The notes below the pieces were generated by a model. The model saw nothing but the letters and a program-made list of their open reading frames with translations, had not been told where the DNA came from and ran no database searches. Position numbers and translations under genes: made by a program. 64,000 nucleotides of DNA from Puniceibacterium confluentis (GTDB taxonomy: Bacteria > Pseudomonadota > Alphaproteobacteria > Rhodobacterales > Rhodobacteraceae): the NCBI RefSeq assembly GCF_007923445.1, contig NZ_VOJI01000008.1, positions 1 to 64,000 of the forward strand. Direction: 5' to 3'. Shown here piece after piece: positions 35,691 through 45,236 of this stretch. Every line of letters begins with the position of its first letter. Position 1 is the stretch's first letter.

Positions 35691-36600
35691 GAAATTCGCC
35701 TGCCGTGCCGGAATTGCTTCGGCAGGGCAGGGCAGACGGATTTGGTCCGGGTGAACGCTTGGATCGATTCCGCGCACAACTTGCGGCCAAAACCGGATTG
35801 TTTGAATCCGCCCATCGGCATGACCTGATCGGCCTCGGCATAAGTGTTGATCCAGACGCGCCCGGATTTGAGACCACGCGCCATGCGATGGGCCCGGTTG
35901 ACATCCCGGGTCCCGACCGCGGCCGCGAGGCCGTAGAGCGTGACATTGCCCTGCCGGAGCGCTTCTTCCTCGTCCTAGAATGGGATCACTGACAGCACGG
36001 GGCCAAAGATCTCTTCGCGAGCAACGGTCATCTGGTTGGTGACGTTGCCGCAGGCCAGCGCAGTTGCCATCCTGATCGCGGCGGTCGTGAAAGGGGGCAT
36101 TCCACGCGATGATCAGACCACAGACCCCATCGGCTCGCGCAGGGCATAGATGAAGCGGGTCGGATCGGTGGGGTTCGTCGTGCAATAAATCTTGGTTGGC
36201 CAACCCGCATAATACCGGAAACACTGAACGGCATTGGCCATTGCCCCGGTAATCGCGCTCAGCGGCGTGCCCATGTCCAGCGTCTCAAACTCGGCCAGTT
36301 CCGCCGCATGTTTTTCGATCTGGTCTGCGATCTTCGGCAGCAGGTTTGTGCGCCAATGCGGCGACGCATTGAACCAGGATGGGTCTTCGAAGGTCCGACG
36401 CGTTGCGGTGACGGCCAGATCGACATCCGCCGCATCGCCAAGCGCGATATCGGCCAGGGCCTGCTCGGTCGCGGGGTTGAAGGACGTTGTGGTTTCGCCG
36501 GAAATCGAGTCGACCGACTTACCGCCTATAATCGGTTTTTAGGGCCCGACAGGCGCACATTCGGAACCCGCGCCGCTGCGTCCAGGTCGGATGCGGTGGC
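35690..36600 (-). pseudogene. aldehyde dehydrogenase pseudogene
   Basis: Minus-strand pieces of one NAD-dependent aldehyde dehydrogenase: KPIIGGKSVDSISGETTTSF and NPATEQALADIALGDAADVD (about 36540-36430), AMANAVQCFRYYAGWPTKIY (about 36250-36190), then a jump to [19 protein letters not shown] (about 36030), a stop, and INTYAEADQVMPMGGFKQSG (about 35830-35780). The central part with the catalytic Glu and Cys is deleted, and there are additional frameshifts. It is inactive. Confidence 0.85.
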
Positions 36601-37094
36601 ACGAATCCTGCCGCCCGGTGGTCGCCTCGACACCGGTCGAGCCACAAGATGCCGAAGGCCGGTTGCGAAATGTTCCGATGGCCGCCCGAATACTTCGAAG
36701 ACTGCGCAGGACAGGTAACAGACCGGAAATCGGATGGCATCTCACCCGGCTTTGTCGCGAAACTGCACCGAGGCGAGTGACCTCGGGAACCCGGCGTGAT
36801 GTCTGGAAGCCATGGGGCGCTGCCCCCCGACGGGTAAGGCCACGATCCGGTTTCTTAACGGGGGATTGCCGCGGTCACAGGAAGCGGTGTCGACGCCGTG
36901 TGATCCCCGGATCATCCGGGTGCGGCCGCCGATCAGCGGGCGGCGCTACGCGAACAACGCCGCCAACCGGAGCATTTTTGCCCCGAACAACCTATGGGAG
37001 AAACGCTTGTTCCAGACTAGAAACAAAGCCAGAGTGCCCGGACTGGCATTCCACGTGAGATATTTCATCTGACAGTCCGAGGAGATTATTTGTA
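36601..37094. other. 500-bp gap before the RTX protease gene
   Basis: No gene is recognised on either strand. GAGGAGA at 37078-37084 is a good ribosome binding site for the protease gene. The rest should contain its promoter. Confidence 0.4.
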
Positions 37095-39089
37095 ATGACA
37101 ATTCCTGCGCCTCCGGACCTATCCACCGATCTGCTGTCGCTCCTGGACAGCGAGGTCAATCGGCGGTGGAACGGCGCCGAGCCGCATGGAACACCGGTGG
37201 TGGTAAGTTATTCGTTTCTGGATGCCGTGCCCGCCTATTCGCCGGACATTCCCGGTTTTGAACCCTTCGGAGCGGAGTATCACGACATCATCAGGGGTGC
37301 TCTCGACGTCTGGGACGACGCCAGCGGGATCACATTCGTCGAAGTGCCGGTGGGAGTCTCCGCTGAAATCACCTTCGGCATGCGCGACATGACCGGACTG
37401 ACCAATGCCAACGGCAATCCGACCAGCGGGTATTCGTCGCGACCGCTCGTCTATTCCACTTTATCTGCCGATGGCCTGATTTGCTACAACCGGCAAGAGG
37501 ATACCCGCGGCGATGTCTGGATGAATGCCGAATACTACGGCGACTCGCCTGCCAGCATGGCTCCTGGGGTGCGCGGCTATTCCATACTGCTGCACGAGAT
37601 CGGCCATGCGATCGGGCTGAAACATCCCTTCTCTGGCGATGTGACCATCAATCCCTTTCGCGACAACGGATCCTACACGGTCATGTCCTATGATCGCCCC
37701 CGTTCGACGGTGTCTCTGGGGTCCCTCGACATACAGGCGACGCGGGTTCTCTACGGTCCGGACCTGCCGCAGAACGTTACTTGGGACCCCGTGCAAAGCG
37801 CATTGGTCCAGATCGCCCCCGATGGCGGCGGTGCCTTGTTCGCGCAGCCATCCAGCGACATCCTGACCGGCAGCGGGGGCGACGACCGGTTTCACGGCCT
37901 CGGCGCAGGGGACAGCGCAACGGGCGGCGCGGGAGACGACCTTGCCTCGCTGAACATGTTTTCCTGGGGGGTGACAGCGTCGCTGGAGGGCGAAACCTAT
38001 GTGCTGGCGCTGGATGACGGCACGGTCAGGCTGAACGGAGTGGAGCGGGTCCAGTTTCTGGACCGGACAGTCGATGCGGCCGAGCTGCTTGGCCCCGGCG
38101 AGGTGATCGAGGGTACAAGCCTGGCGGACAACCTGACCGGGACCGACCGCAGCGACTCCCTCTACGGCTTTGCGGGCGATGACACGCTGTCAGGCGGGCA
38201 TGGCAACGACCACCTGGAAGGCGGTGATGGTCACGACATGCTGATTGGCGATGCTGGGAACGACCGACTGGTCGGCGGGCCTGGGAATGACGTGATCAGT
38301 GGCGGTGACGGCGGCGATCTGCTGGAGGGCGACCTTGGTGCGGACGTGCTCGCGGCGGGGCCCGGGAACGATACGATCAGCGGCGGCGACGATGATGACA
38401 TGATCGGCGGCGGCACGGGCGACGATCTGATCCATGGCGGCGACGGCGCGGACACTATCGGTTCTGGAGGCGGCAACGATACCGCAGACGGCGGCCTGGG
38501 GGACGATATCGTCAACGGTGGTCCAGGGGACGATTCCACGTCGGGCGGCGCGGGCAACGACACCATGGGCGCCTCATTCGGCAACGACACCGTGACAGGA
38601 GAAGACGGCGATGACAGCCTTGGCGGCGGCACCGGCCGCGACATGCTCCAGGGCAGCGCGGGCAACGACGACCTCGGCGGCGGAGAGGGCGATGACCATG
38701 TGGCAGGTGGCATTGGCGACGATTTCCTTGCCGGCGGTGGTCGCAACGATGTTGTCATCGGCGGCGCTGGCAACGACGTCTTGAACGGTGGCAGCGGAGA
38801 CGACACGCTCACCGGGGGCATCGGCGCGGATCTATTCGTCTTCAACAGCTTTGTCGCCTCGGAAGTGGATCTGATCACCGATTTCGAGGATGGCATCGAC
38901 ACCTTCCGCATGACCGGAATCGACAGTGCACCGGGCGCGGGTCTTCAAGGTCGGGTTGATGCGCTGAACATCACCGATGTTGTGATCGACGGGCAGGAGG
39001 GGGTCACGATGACGTACCGCGGGCATGTCGTCACTGTGATCGGCGTGGCCGCAGCCGGGTTGGGGACCGAGGATTTCGTCTTTGTCTGA
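37095..39089 (+). CDS. serralysin-like RTX metalloprotease
   Basis: A 664-residue secreted zinc endopeptidase of family M10. The zinc motif HEIGHAIGLKH is at residues 167-177 (HExxHxxGxxH) and the Met-turn SYTVMSYD has Met at 197. From about residue 335 to 590 run many Gly/Asp-rich RTX nonapeptides (GGxGxDxLx), which bind calcium after export. The C-terminus ends EDFVFV, matching the acidic-hydrophobic end of type I secretion substrates. There is no Sec signal peptide. A type I secretion system (ABC, MFP, TolC) is not in the window, so it must be elsewhere. The N-terminal propeptide is short. Confidence 0.92.
   Translation: MTIPAPPDLSTDLLSLLDSEVNRRWNGAEPHGTPVVVSYSFLDAVPAYSPDIPGFEPFGAEYHDIIRGALDVWDDASGITFVEVPVGVSAEITFGMRDMTGLTNANGNPTSGYSSRPLVYSTLSADGLICYNRQEDTRGDVWMNAEYYGDSPASMAPGVRGYSILLHEIGHAIGLKHPFSGDVTINPFRDNGSYTVMSYDRPRSTVSLGSLDIQATRVLYGPDLPQNVTWDPVQSALVQIAPDGGGALFAQPSSDILTGSGGDDRFHGLGAGDSATGGAGDDLASLNMFSWGVTASLEGETYVLALDDGTVRLNGVERVQFLDRTVDAAELLGPGEVIEGTSLADNLTGTDRSDSLYGFAGDDTLSGGHGNDHLEGGDGHDMLIGDAGNDRLVGGPGNDVISGGDGGDLLEGDLGADVLAAGPGNDTISGGDDDDMIGGGTGDDLIHGGDGADTIGSGGGNDTADGGLGDDIVNGGPGDDSTSGGAGNDTMGASFGNDTVTGEDGDDSLGGGTGRDMLQGSAGNDDLGGGEGDDHVAGGIGDDFLAGGGRNDVVIGGAGNDVLNGGSGDDTLTGGIGADLFVFNSFVASEVDLITDFEDGIDTFRMTGIDSAPGAGLQGRVDALNITDVVIDGQEGVTMTYRGHVVTVIGVAAAGLGTEDFVFV
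38100..38830 (+). repeat. RTX nonapeptide repeat coding array
   Basis: The DNA shows a degenerate tandem pattern built on 27-base units coding GGxGxDxxx. There are about 25 units in a stretch of 250 residues, forming two or three beta-roll blocks. This is coding repeat sequence, not a CRISPR array. Confidence 0.85.
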
Positions 39090-39115
39090 TGTCGGGCTAT
39101 GGCGGGGTGTCAGTG

Positions 39116-39137
39116 TGGCCTGGTCGGCGTCAGGCCA
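39116..39137. terminator. hairpin after the RTX gene
   Basis: TGGCCTG at 39116-39122 pairs with CAGGCCA at 39131-39137 around an 8-base loop, 27 bases after the protease stop and before the end of the convergent ABC gene. No T-run follows. Confidence 0.4.
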
Positions 39138-39331
39138 TCGCCAGGGCCGGTACTGTGCCGCTGCACCGCTTGGCGGTGATCGCGCCCGCGACTTTCCGGC
39201 ACCGGCCCGGCGGCTGAAGCGGTCGGCCCGGTCCGCTCACCCTGCGATCAAGGGGGCCATGACCGACAGCAGATACAGGCGCCATGAACTCATCGGCGCG
39301 GTCTGACCTTCTGGCCCGGACATAGTCAGTC

Positions 39332-40432
39332 CTAGTTCGCTCCGCCAGATGCCTGGGCTGAACAGGTGATCCTTTCTCCGCTATCCGCATCAAACACGTG
39401 CAGTTTGCTGCGATCAAGACGCAGCGAAAGCTTCATGCCGCGGGTGACCTGCGTTTCAGGGCTCAGTCTTATCACCGCGGTGATGCCGGCAATCCTGGCC
39501 GAAACCATGGTGTCAGACCCCAGCGGTTCGTAGACGTCGACCTGGGTATGCACATCCGCCATTTCGTATGCGCAGAGCGAAAGCGCTTCGGGCCGGGCGC
39601 CGAGGTGCACCCTGGCACCGTCGGGGGCGGCGATCTGCGCGAAGGGCAGGCGAATCCCGTCGATGTCCACATGGGCGCCGGTTTCCGACTGTCGCACCGT
39701 GCCGTTGAAGATGTTCATCTGGGGCGAGCCGATAAATTCCGCCACGAAACGATTTGCAGGCGCGTGGTAAAGGGTGAGCGGCGGACCTTCTTGCAGGATA
39801 CGTCCCTCCTTGAGGATCACCACCCGGTCGGCAAGCGTCAGCGCTTCGACCTGATCGTGGGTGACGTAGATCGTGGTGCGGCCCAGCAGGCCGTGCAGCC
39901 GCTTGATCTCGGTGCGCATTTCGACGCGCAGCTTGGCGTCCAGGTTCGACAGCGGCTCGTCGAACAGAAACGCCGAAGGGCGGCGGACGATGGCACGTCC
40001 CATGGCCACGCGCTGACGCTGTCCGCCTGACAGTTCTGCGGGACGCCGGTCGAGCAGGTTTTCGATCTGGAGCATTTGCGCCGCCTCGGCGATCCGCGCC
40101 TTGCGGTCGGTCTGGCTGGTCTTGCGCATCTTGAGACCGAACCCGATGTTGTCGGCCACGGTCATGTGCGGATACAGCGCGTAATCCTGAAACACCATTG
40201 CGATGTCGCGGTCGCGCGGTTCGACCGCATTCACAACCTTGTCGCCAATGTAGAGACGCCCGTCCGAGATGTCTTCGAGCCCGGCGACCATGCGCAGCAA
40301 TGTCGATTTTCCGCAGCCCGAGGGACCGACCAGAGCCACGAACTCACCATCTTCTATCGCCAGGTCGATACCGTGAATTGCCTGAACAGCTCCGTAGTTC
40401 TTGACGATCTTGTCCAGCGTGATCGTGGCCAT
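39332..40432 (-). CDS. sugar ABC transporter ATP-binding protein (MalK/UgpC type)
   Basis: A 366-residue ATPase of the carbohydrate ABC family. Walker A is GPSGCGKST near residue 37, the Q-loop VFQDYALYPHMTV near 81, the signature LSGGQRQRVAMGRAIVRRP near 135 and Walker B FLFDEPLSNLD near 155, followed by the C-terminal TOBE regulatory domain. It is transcribed away from the GntR gene and the rest of the transporter operon (binding protein at 42209, permeases at 43495 and 44391), which lack their own ATPase. A shared operator at 40494-40511 suggests joint control. Confidence 0.93.
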   Translation of the reverse strand: MATITLDKIVKNYGAVQAIHGIDLAIEDGEFVALVGPSGCGKSTLLRMVAGLEDISDGRLYIGDKVVNAVEPRDRDIAMVFQDYALYPHMTVADNIGFGLKMRKTSQTDRKARIAEAAQMLQIENLLDRRPAELSGGQRQRVAMGRAIVRRPSAFLFDEPLSNLDAKLRVEMRTEIKRLHGLLGRTTIYVTHDQVEALTLADRVVILKEGRILQEGPPLTLYHAPANRFVAEFIGSPQMNIFNGTVRQSETGAHVDIDGIRLPFAQIAAPDGARVHLGARPEALSLCAYEMADVHTQVDVYEPLGSDTMVSARIAGITAVIRLSPETQVTRGMKLSLRLDRSKLHVFDADSGERITCSAQASGGAN

Positions 40433-40493
40433 CCGCCGCTTCCTCCCTCAGTGGTGCCACTCGATTTGGGCTTGCCAGGTTTCAACTTCTTAT

Positions 40494-40511
40494 ATTATCG
40501 TTATTGATAAT
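40494..40511. promoter_or_regulatory. inverted-repeat operator in the GntR/ABC divergent promoter
   Basis: ATTATC at 40494-40499 and GATAAT at 40506-40511 form an exact inverted repeat with a six-base spacer in the only AT-rich spot of the 104-bp gap between the ATPase gene and the GntR gene. The layout fits a FadR-type dimeric repressor site that would control both directions. Confidence 0.55.
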
Positions 40512-40536
40512 GATAGCTGAAGGCAAGCGAGTCGAT

Positions 40537-41232
40537 ATGGCATTGGAGAATTTTCTCAAACCCACGACACCGGCATCGGGGCGGGCGGTCGCGTCGCGCC
40601 GGTCGTTTGCGATCTACACGCGGCTGCAGCGCGAAATCGTTCTGGGCATGCTGGCGCCGAGGTCGACACTCCTGGAACTGGAGCTCGCCAACAGGTTCGA
40701 AGTCAGTCAGGGGACCGTCCGCGAGGCGCTGCTTTCGCTACAGGAAGAAGGGCTGGTCCATCGTCAGGCACATCGGGGCACCACCGTCGCCGATTGCCGC
40801 GCCGAGGATGCGGAAGAACTTATCCGGTTGCGGCACGACATCGAGTGCCGGGGTGTACGGCGGGCGATTGCACGCAATGGCGCCGCGCTTGCCGATGCGC
40901 TGCGGGGACATCTCGAAGCGATGCAGAAGGCCGCCGAGGCAGACGACGAATACCTGCTCTCGGTGCATGACCGCGCCTTTCATTCCGATCTTTTCGCCCA
41001 TGCGGATCTGCCGCCGGTACAGCCGGTTCTGGCCCGCGCGCTGGTCCATGCCCATCGCTACAAGATCCTGCACCCCGACCAGAGTCGCGATCTGAGGGAA
41101 ACGGCGGACCGGCATCTTGCGATCATGGCGGCGCTCGAAGCGGAAGATGCGGACAAGGCAGTCGAGGCGTTGTCACATCACATCACCACCATCGTGGATT
41201 TCGGCCCCAGCATTCTGCGGGACAGGACATGA
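40537..41232 (+). CDS. GntR/FadR-family transcriptional regulator
   Basis: A 231-residue regulator with an N-terminal winged helix (SRRSFAIYTRLQREIVLGML, EVSQGTVREALLSLQEEGLV, about residues 20-75) and an all-helical FCD effector domain (HDRAFHSDLFAHADL, ADRHLAIMAALEAEDADKAV) with the conserved His residues of metal-binding FCD proteins. The start is taken at ATG 40537; ATG 40510 would overlap the operator. Its stop overlaps the start of the esterase gene (ATGA), so it is part of the plus-strand operon that it likely represses. Confidence 0.88.
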   Translation: MALENFLKPTTPASGRAVASRRSFAIYTRLQREIVLGMLAPRSTLLELELANRFEVSQGTVREALLSLQEEGLVHRQAHRGTTVADCRAEDAEELIRLRHDIECRGVRRAIARNGAALADALRGHLEAMQKAAEADDEYLLSVHDRAFHSDLFAHADLPPVQPVLARALVHAHRYKILHPDQSRDLRETADRHLAIMAALEAEDADKAVEALSHHITTIVDFGPSILRDRT

Positions 41233-42185
41233 GCAGACCGCGCCCGTCAGCAGAGATGCAGGTCATTCTGGATCGTCTGGCGGCCGAGGATGCGGGCCTG
41301 CCCGACCCCACGCTGCTGCCTGCAGACAAGGGCAGGGCGCAGGCCGCCGCCGGCAATCTTCGCTGGAACGCGGACCTGCCGGAACTGGCACTGGCGCGCG
41401 ACGTTTCGGTGAGCGGTCCAGACGGAGAGATTGCCTGCCGCATCCTGATGCCACAGGGAGCGGCGCGCGGCACGATCCTGTTCATTCATGGCGGCGGCTG
41501 GGCCTTCTGTTCCATGGCGACGCACGAACGCTGTGCCCGGGTGCTGGCACAGGAGGCAGAGGCCACGGTGGTGCTGTGCGACTATCGGCTCGCACCGGAA
41601 TGCCCCTATCCGGCGGGGCTGGAGGATTGCCGCGCGGTCTGGAAGGCGCTGGCGGCGGGGCAGGGGCCGTTTGCGGAGTTGTCCGGCCCGTTCGCATTGT
41701 CCGGCGACAGCGCGGGGGCAAACCTCGCGCTGGCGCTGATGCTGGAGGATGCGCCGCGACCCGACTGCGGGCTGCTGTTCTACGGCGTTTACGGGGCGGA
41801 TTTCGAAACGCCGTCTTATATCGACTGCGCCGACGGTCCGGGCCTGTCCCGGGACAAGATGCGCCGCTACTGGGATTGGTACACGCCAGAGAGCACGCGC
41901 CGCGATCCGCTGGTCGCCCCGCTGGCAGCGGAGGATGCCGCGCTGGCCTCGTTGCCGCCGCTGTACCTGAATGCCGCCGAAATCGACCCGCTGCGGTCGG
42001 ATTCCGAGCGGATGTACCACCGCCTTTCGGCCCTGGGCCGCCGGGACAGATTCCGCCTGCACGGAGGGGTCGTTCACGGCTTCATGCAGATGACCATCGC
42101 GCTTGAGGAGGCGCGCAAGGCGCTGGCGGATGCAGGGGCGGCATTTCGCGACCTGACAGCCACGCCGACACAGACAAGGACCTGA
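41229..42185 (+). CDS. alpha/beta-hydrolase (HSL-type esterase)
   Basis: A 318-residue esterase of the hormone-sensitive-lipase group. The oxyanion-hole motif HGGGWAFCSM is near residues 86-95, the nucleophile elbow SGDSAGANLAL near 158, and the C-terminal HGGVVHGFMQM supplies the His. It lies between the GntR regulator and the sugar-binding protein gene, so it probably removes an acyl group from an imported sugar ester. It is not closely similar to the esterase at 6517-7389. Confidence 0.87.
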   Translation: MSRPRPSAEMQVILDRLAAEDAGLPDPTLLPADKGRAQAAAGNLRWNADLPELALARDVSVSGPDGEIACRILMPQGAARGTILFIHGGGWAFCSMATHERCARVLAQEAEATVVLCDYRLAPECPYPAGLEDCRAVWKALAAGQGPFAELSGPFALSGDSAGANLALALMLEDAPRPDCGLLFYGVYGADFETPSYIDCADGPGLSRDKMRRYWDWYTPESTRRDPLVAPLAAEDAALASLPPLYLNAAEIDPLRSDSERMYHRLSALGRRDRFRLHGGVVHGFMQMTIALEEARKALADAGAAFRDLTATPTQTRT

Positions 42186-42208
42186 GAAATTAACTGGGAG
42201 GAACGACA

Positions 42209-43435
42209 ATGACGCATTTCAAAATCAAGCCGACCCTGATGGCGGCCATGCTGGCAGGCACCGCCCTTGGCAGCGGAGCGCAGGCGCAGGAGGTGAATTT
42301 CTGGTATCACTTCGACAATGCCGACAACCCGATGTCGACGCTGGTCGAAAAGTTCGAAGCAGAAAACCCCGGCATCACCGTAAACGCGGAAAACGTGCCG
42401 TGGAACAGCTATTACGACCAGCTGTACACCTCGATCGTGGCGGGGACGGGGCCGGATGCGGCGCTGGTCAAGCTGAACGCGCAGCCCCGGCTGATCGAGA
42501 TGGAGGCGCTGGAGTCGCTGGACAACTGGCTGAAGGATTGGGACGGCACGTCAGAGATCCAGGACAACCTGCTGACGCTGACAGCGGCGGCCGATGGCGC
42601 GCAGTATTACCTGCCGGTGCAATACGTCGTGCTCTACCTCTATTACCGGGCCGACATGTTTGACGAACTCGGGCTGACCCCGCCGACCACCTGCGACGAA
42701 TTCCGCGACGTGGCCACGGCCCTGACCCGCGACACCGATGGCGACGGGCAGACCGATGTCTACGGCTTCGGCTTTCGTGGCGGCAAGGGCGGGCATGATC
42801 ACTGGGCCAGCCTGACCCTGTCGCGCGACGGCGTCGGCTTTGGCCCCAAAGAACTGACCTCCGATGCCGGCATTGCGGGCACGCAATTTGTGCTGGACCT
42901 GTTCCAGAAGGACAAGGTGTTCCCGCCATCGGCCCCGAACGACGGCTTCAAGGAGGTGATCGGCGGCTTTCAGGGTGGCACAACCGCGATGACGATCCAC
43001 CACATCGGTTCGTCCGCCGGCATGGTCGAGGCATTGGGCGACAAGGTATCGGCGGTGCCGGTGCCGGAATGTGGCGGCGGCCACTGGACCGCTTTCGGCG
43101 ATGAAAGCACGGCGGTGTTTTCCGCAGCGCAGGACAAGGAGGCAGCGTGGAAATGGATCAGCTTCCTGTCCAGCCCGGGCAACAACGCCGAGTTCAACAA
43201 GGCAACCGGCCAGCTTCCGGTGACCAAGGCCGACAGTGCCAGCTGGAACGTGCATGAAAAGCGGTTCGTGGATGCGACAGTGGCGTCGCTGCCGTTTGCG
43301 CAACTGCTGCCCAACACCAGCGAGACCGCGGATTTCACCAACACCGTCTGGCCGGTCGCGATGCAGCGCGCGCTGATCGGCGAGATCACCGCGGCTGAGA
43401 TGAACGCCGAGATCGACGCGCTATACAACGACTGA
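42209..43435 (+). CDS. sugar ABC transporter substrate-binding protein
   Basis: A 408-residue periplasmic protein of the family-1 extracellular solute-binding group. The signal peptide ends at GSGAQA|QEV near residue 26. The mature N-terminus VNFWYHFDNADNPMSTLVEK, MEALESLDNWLKDWDG and the DTDGDGQTDVYGFGFRG loop (a calcium-binding type turn, about 172-188) are typical. GGGAGGAACG precedes the start. It is followed 59 bp later by two permease genes. The preferred sugar is unknown; the sugar-epimerase and Gfo/Idh/MocA enzymes downstream suggest an uncommon sugar or inositol-like compound. Confidence 0.9.
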   Translation: MTHFKIKPTLMAAMLAGTALGSGAQAQEVNFWYHFDNADNPMSTLVEKFEAENPGITVNAENVPWNSYYDQLYTSIVAGTGPDAALVKLNAQPRLIEMEALESLDNWLKDWDGTSEIQDNLLTLTAAADGAQYYLPVQYVVLYLYYRADMFDELGLTPPTTCDEFRDVATALTRDTDGDGQTDVYGFGFRGGKGGHDHWASLTLSRDGVGFGPKELTSDAGIAGTQFVLDLFQKDKVFPPSAPNDGFKEVIGGFQGGTTAMTIHHIGSSAGMVEALGDKVSAVPVPECGGGHWTAFGDESTAVFSAAQDKEAAWKWISFLSSPGNNAEFNKATGQLPVTKADSASWNVHEKRFVDATVASLPFAQLLPNTSETADFTNTVWPVAMQRALIGEITAAEMNAEIDALYND

Positions 43436-43494
43436 TCCCTGCCTTGGCGGGCTGCCCCGGCGGTCCGCCAGCTCCTTCAACCGGAAGTCAGCCC

Positions 43495-44394
43495 ATGTCC
43501 GTCCAAAACGCTCCGCCGGTGCCATTGTCGCGCCGGGTGTTGCCCCTTGTCATGCTGTCACCCGCCGTACTGGTGACGCTGGCCATCGTGTTCCTGCCGA
43601 TGCTGCAGGCGCTGTGGATGAGCCTGCATGACTATGTGCTGTTCCGGCCCAAGAACTTTGACTGGGTCGGTCTGAAGAACTTCGTCACCGCCTGGAACGA
43701 CCCGGTGTTCTGGACCTCCCTGCGCCACACGGTGCTCTGGATCGCCATCACCGTGCCGGCGCAGATGCTGCTCGGACTTGCGACGGCGCTGCTGCTGAAC
43801 CAGGATTTCCCCTGGCGTGGTCTGGCGCGGGCGCTGGTGATCATTCCCTGGGCGCTGCCGTCCGTGGTGATCGCGCTGATGTGGGTCTGGATCTACGATT
43901 CAAACTATGGCGTGCTGAACGATCTGCTGTTGCGCGTGAACCTGATCAAGACCTCGATCCCCTGGCTGGCCGACCCTGACACAGCGCTGTACGCGATCAT
44001 CCTGACGCTGACCTGGCAGGGCTTTCCGTTCTTTGCGGTGATGATCCTGGCGGGGCTGCAATCCATCCCCAAGAGCTACTACGAGGCTGCGTCTATCGAC
44101 GGTGCCTCGCAGTTTCGCCAGTTCTGGCACATCACCCTGCCGGGCCTGGCGGGCGTGCTGATGACGGCGACGCTGCTGCGGGTGATCTGGGTCGCGAATT
44201 CCATCGACGTGATCTTTGTCATGACCGGGGGAGGGCCGGGGTATTCGACCTACACGTTGCCGCTCTATGCCTTCATCAAGGCGCGCACCGGTCTGGATTA
44301 CGGCTATGGATCGGCTCTTGCCGTCAGCTTCACGCTGCTGTTGCTGGGGTTTGTCATTCTCTACCTGCGCCGTGCCGGGAGGACCATCGCATGA
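43495..44394 (+). CDS. sugar ABC transporter permease (MalF type)
   Basis: A 299-residue inner-membrane protein with six predicted helices. The cytoplasmic EAA loop reads YYEAASIDGASQFRQFWHIT with the trailing LPGL (about residues 200-222), the contact point for the ATPase. ATG 43495 is chosen because the upstream extension is Pro-rich and not hydrophobic. Its stop overlaps the next permease start by four bases. Confidence 0.92.
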   Translation: MSVQNAPPVPLSRRVLPLVMLSPAVLVTLAIVFLPMLQALWMSLHDYVLFRPKNFDWVGLKNFVTAWNDPVFWTSLRHTVLWIAITVPAQMLLGLATALLLNQDFPWRGLARALVIIPWALPSVVIALMWVWIYDSNYGVLNDLLLRVNLIKTSIPWLADPDTALYAIILTLTWQGFPFFAVMILAGLQSIPKSYYEAASIDGASQFRQFWHITLPGLAGVLMTATLLRVIWVANSIDVIFVMTGGGPGYSTYTLPLYAFIKARTGLDYGYGSALAVSFTLLLLGFVILYLRRAGRTIA

Positions 44395-45224
44395 TGGTCC
44401 GCAACACTTCGAAACTGCGCCGCATCCTGACGGTGGATCTGCCGGTGGTGCTGATCCTGACCTTTACCCTGTCGCCCTACCTGTGGATGATGCTGACCTC
44501 GCTCACGCAGGAAAGCAGACTGTTCACCGACGGGCCATCGCTGGTCGGCGCGACGCTGGAAAACTATGTCAGGCTTTTCGCCACCGTCGGCTTCGGCGCG
44601 AACCTGCTGGACAGCTTTATCGTCGCGGTCGGCACGGTGATTGTCGGTCTGGCCCTGTCCGTGCCCGCGGCCTACGCCTTTTCGCGGTTCCGGTTCCGGG
44701 GGCGGCGACTGTTGATGCTGCAATTTCTGGTGATCAACATGTTCCCTCTGGTGCTGCTGATCCTGCCGCTGTTCATCCTGATGAAGACCCTCGGCCTTGT
44801 CGACACCTACGCCGCGCTGATCATCGCGAATTCGACCGTCGCGATCCCGTTTTCGGTCTGGATGATGACCAGTTACATCGACGGCATTCCAAGGTCGCTG
44901 GACGAGGCGGCGATGACCGATGGATGTACCCGGTTCGGGGCGCTGTTCCGGGTCGTGCTGCCGCTGTGCACGCCGGGGATCATCGCGACCGGTGTCTACA
45001 TCTTCATCACCGCCTGGAACGAATACCTGTACGCGCTGACACTGGGCGGGCGCAGCGTCAAGCCGATCACCGTCGCGATCCAGACCCTGATCGGCGAATA
45101 CCAGGTGGAATGGGGACTGCTGACCGCTGGCGGGATCGTTGGCGCGATGCCTGCCACGCTGCTGTTCCTCATCATACAGAAACGCCTGATTGCAGGCATG
45201 ACCGCGGGCGCGGTCAAAGGATAA
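44391..45224 (+). CDS. sugar ABC transporter permease (MalG type)
   Basis: A 277-residue inner-membrane protein with six helices and the EAA loop SLDEAAMTDGCTRFGALFRV followed by VLPLC at about residues 168-190. It pairs with the MalF-type permease and the divergently encoded ATPase. It overlaps the former gene by four bases, showing translational coupling. Confidence 0.92.
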   Translation: MMVRNTSKLRRILTVDLPVVLILTFTLSPYLWMMLTSLTQESRLFTDGPSLVGATLENYVRLFATVGFGANLLDSFIVAVGTVIVGLALSVPAAYAFSRFRFRGRRLLMLQFLVINMFPLVLLILPLFILMKTLGLVDTYAALIIANSTVAIPFSVWMMTSYIDGIPRSLDEAAMTDGCTRFGALFRVVLPLCTPGIIATGVYIFITAWNEYLYALTLGGRSVKPITVAIQTLIGEYQVEWGLLTAGGIVGAMPATLLFLIIQKRLIAGMTAGAVKG

Positions 45225-45236
45225 GGACTCCAGGTT

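Noticed and set aside
38100-38830. Regular repeats suggesting a CRISPR array
   Set aside because: The repeats are degenerate, contiguous 27-base coding units for RTX nonapeptides, with no spacers and no cas genes.
39471-39484. Palindrome ATCACCGCGGTGAT inside the ABC ATPase gene
   Set aside because: It shares the CACCGCGGTG centre with the parS candidates but lacks the flanking GTC/GAC and lies in conserved coding sequence, so it is likely chance.
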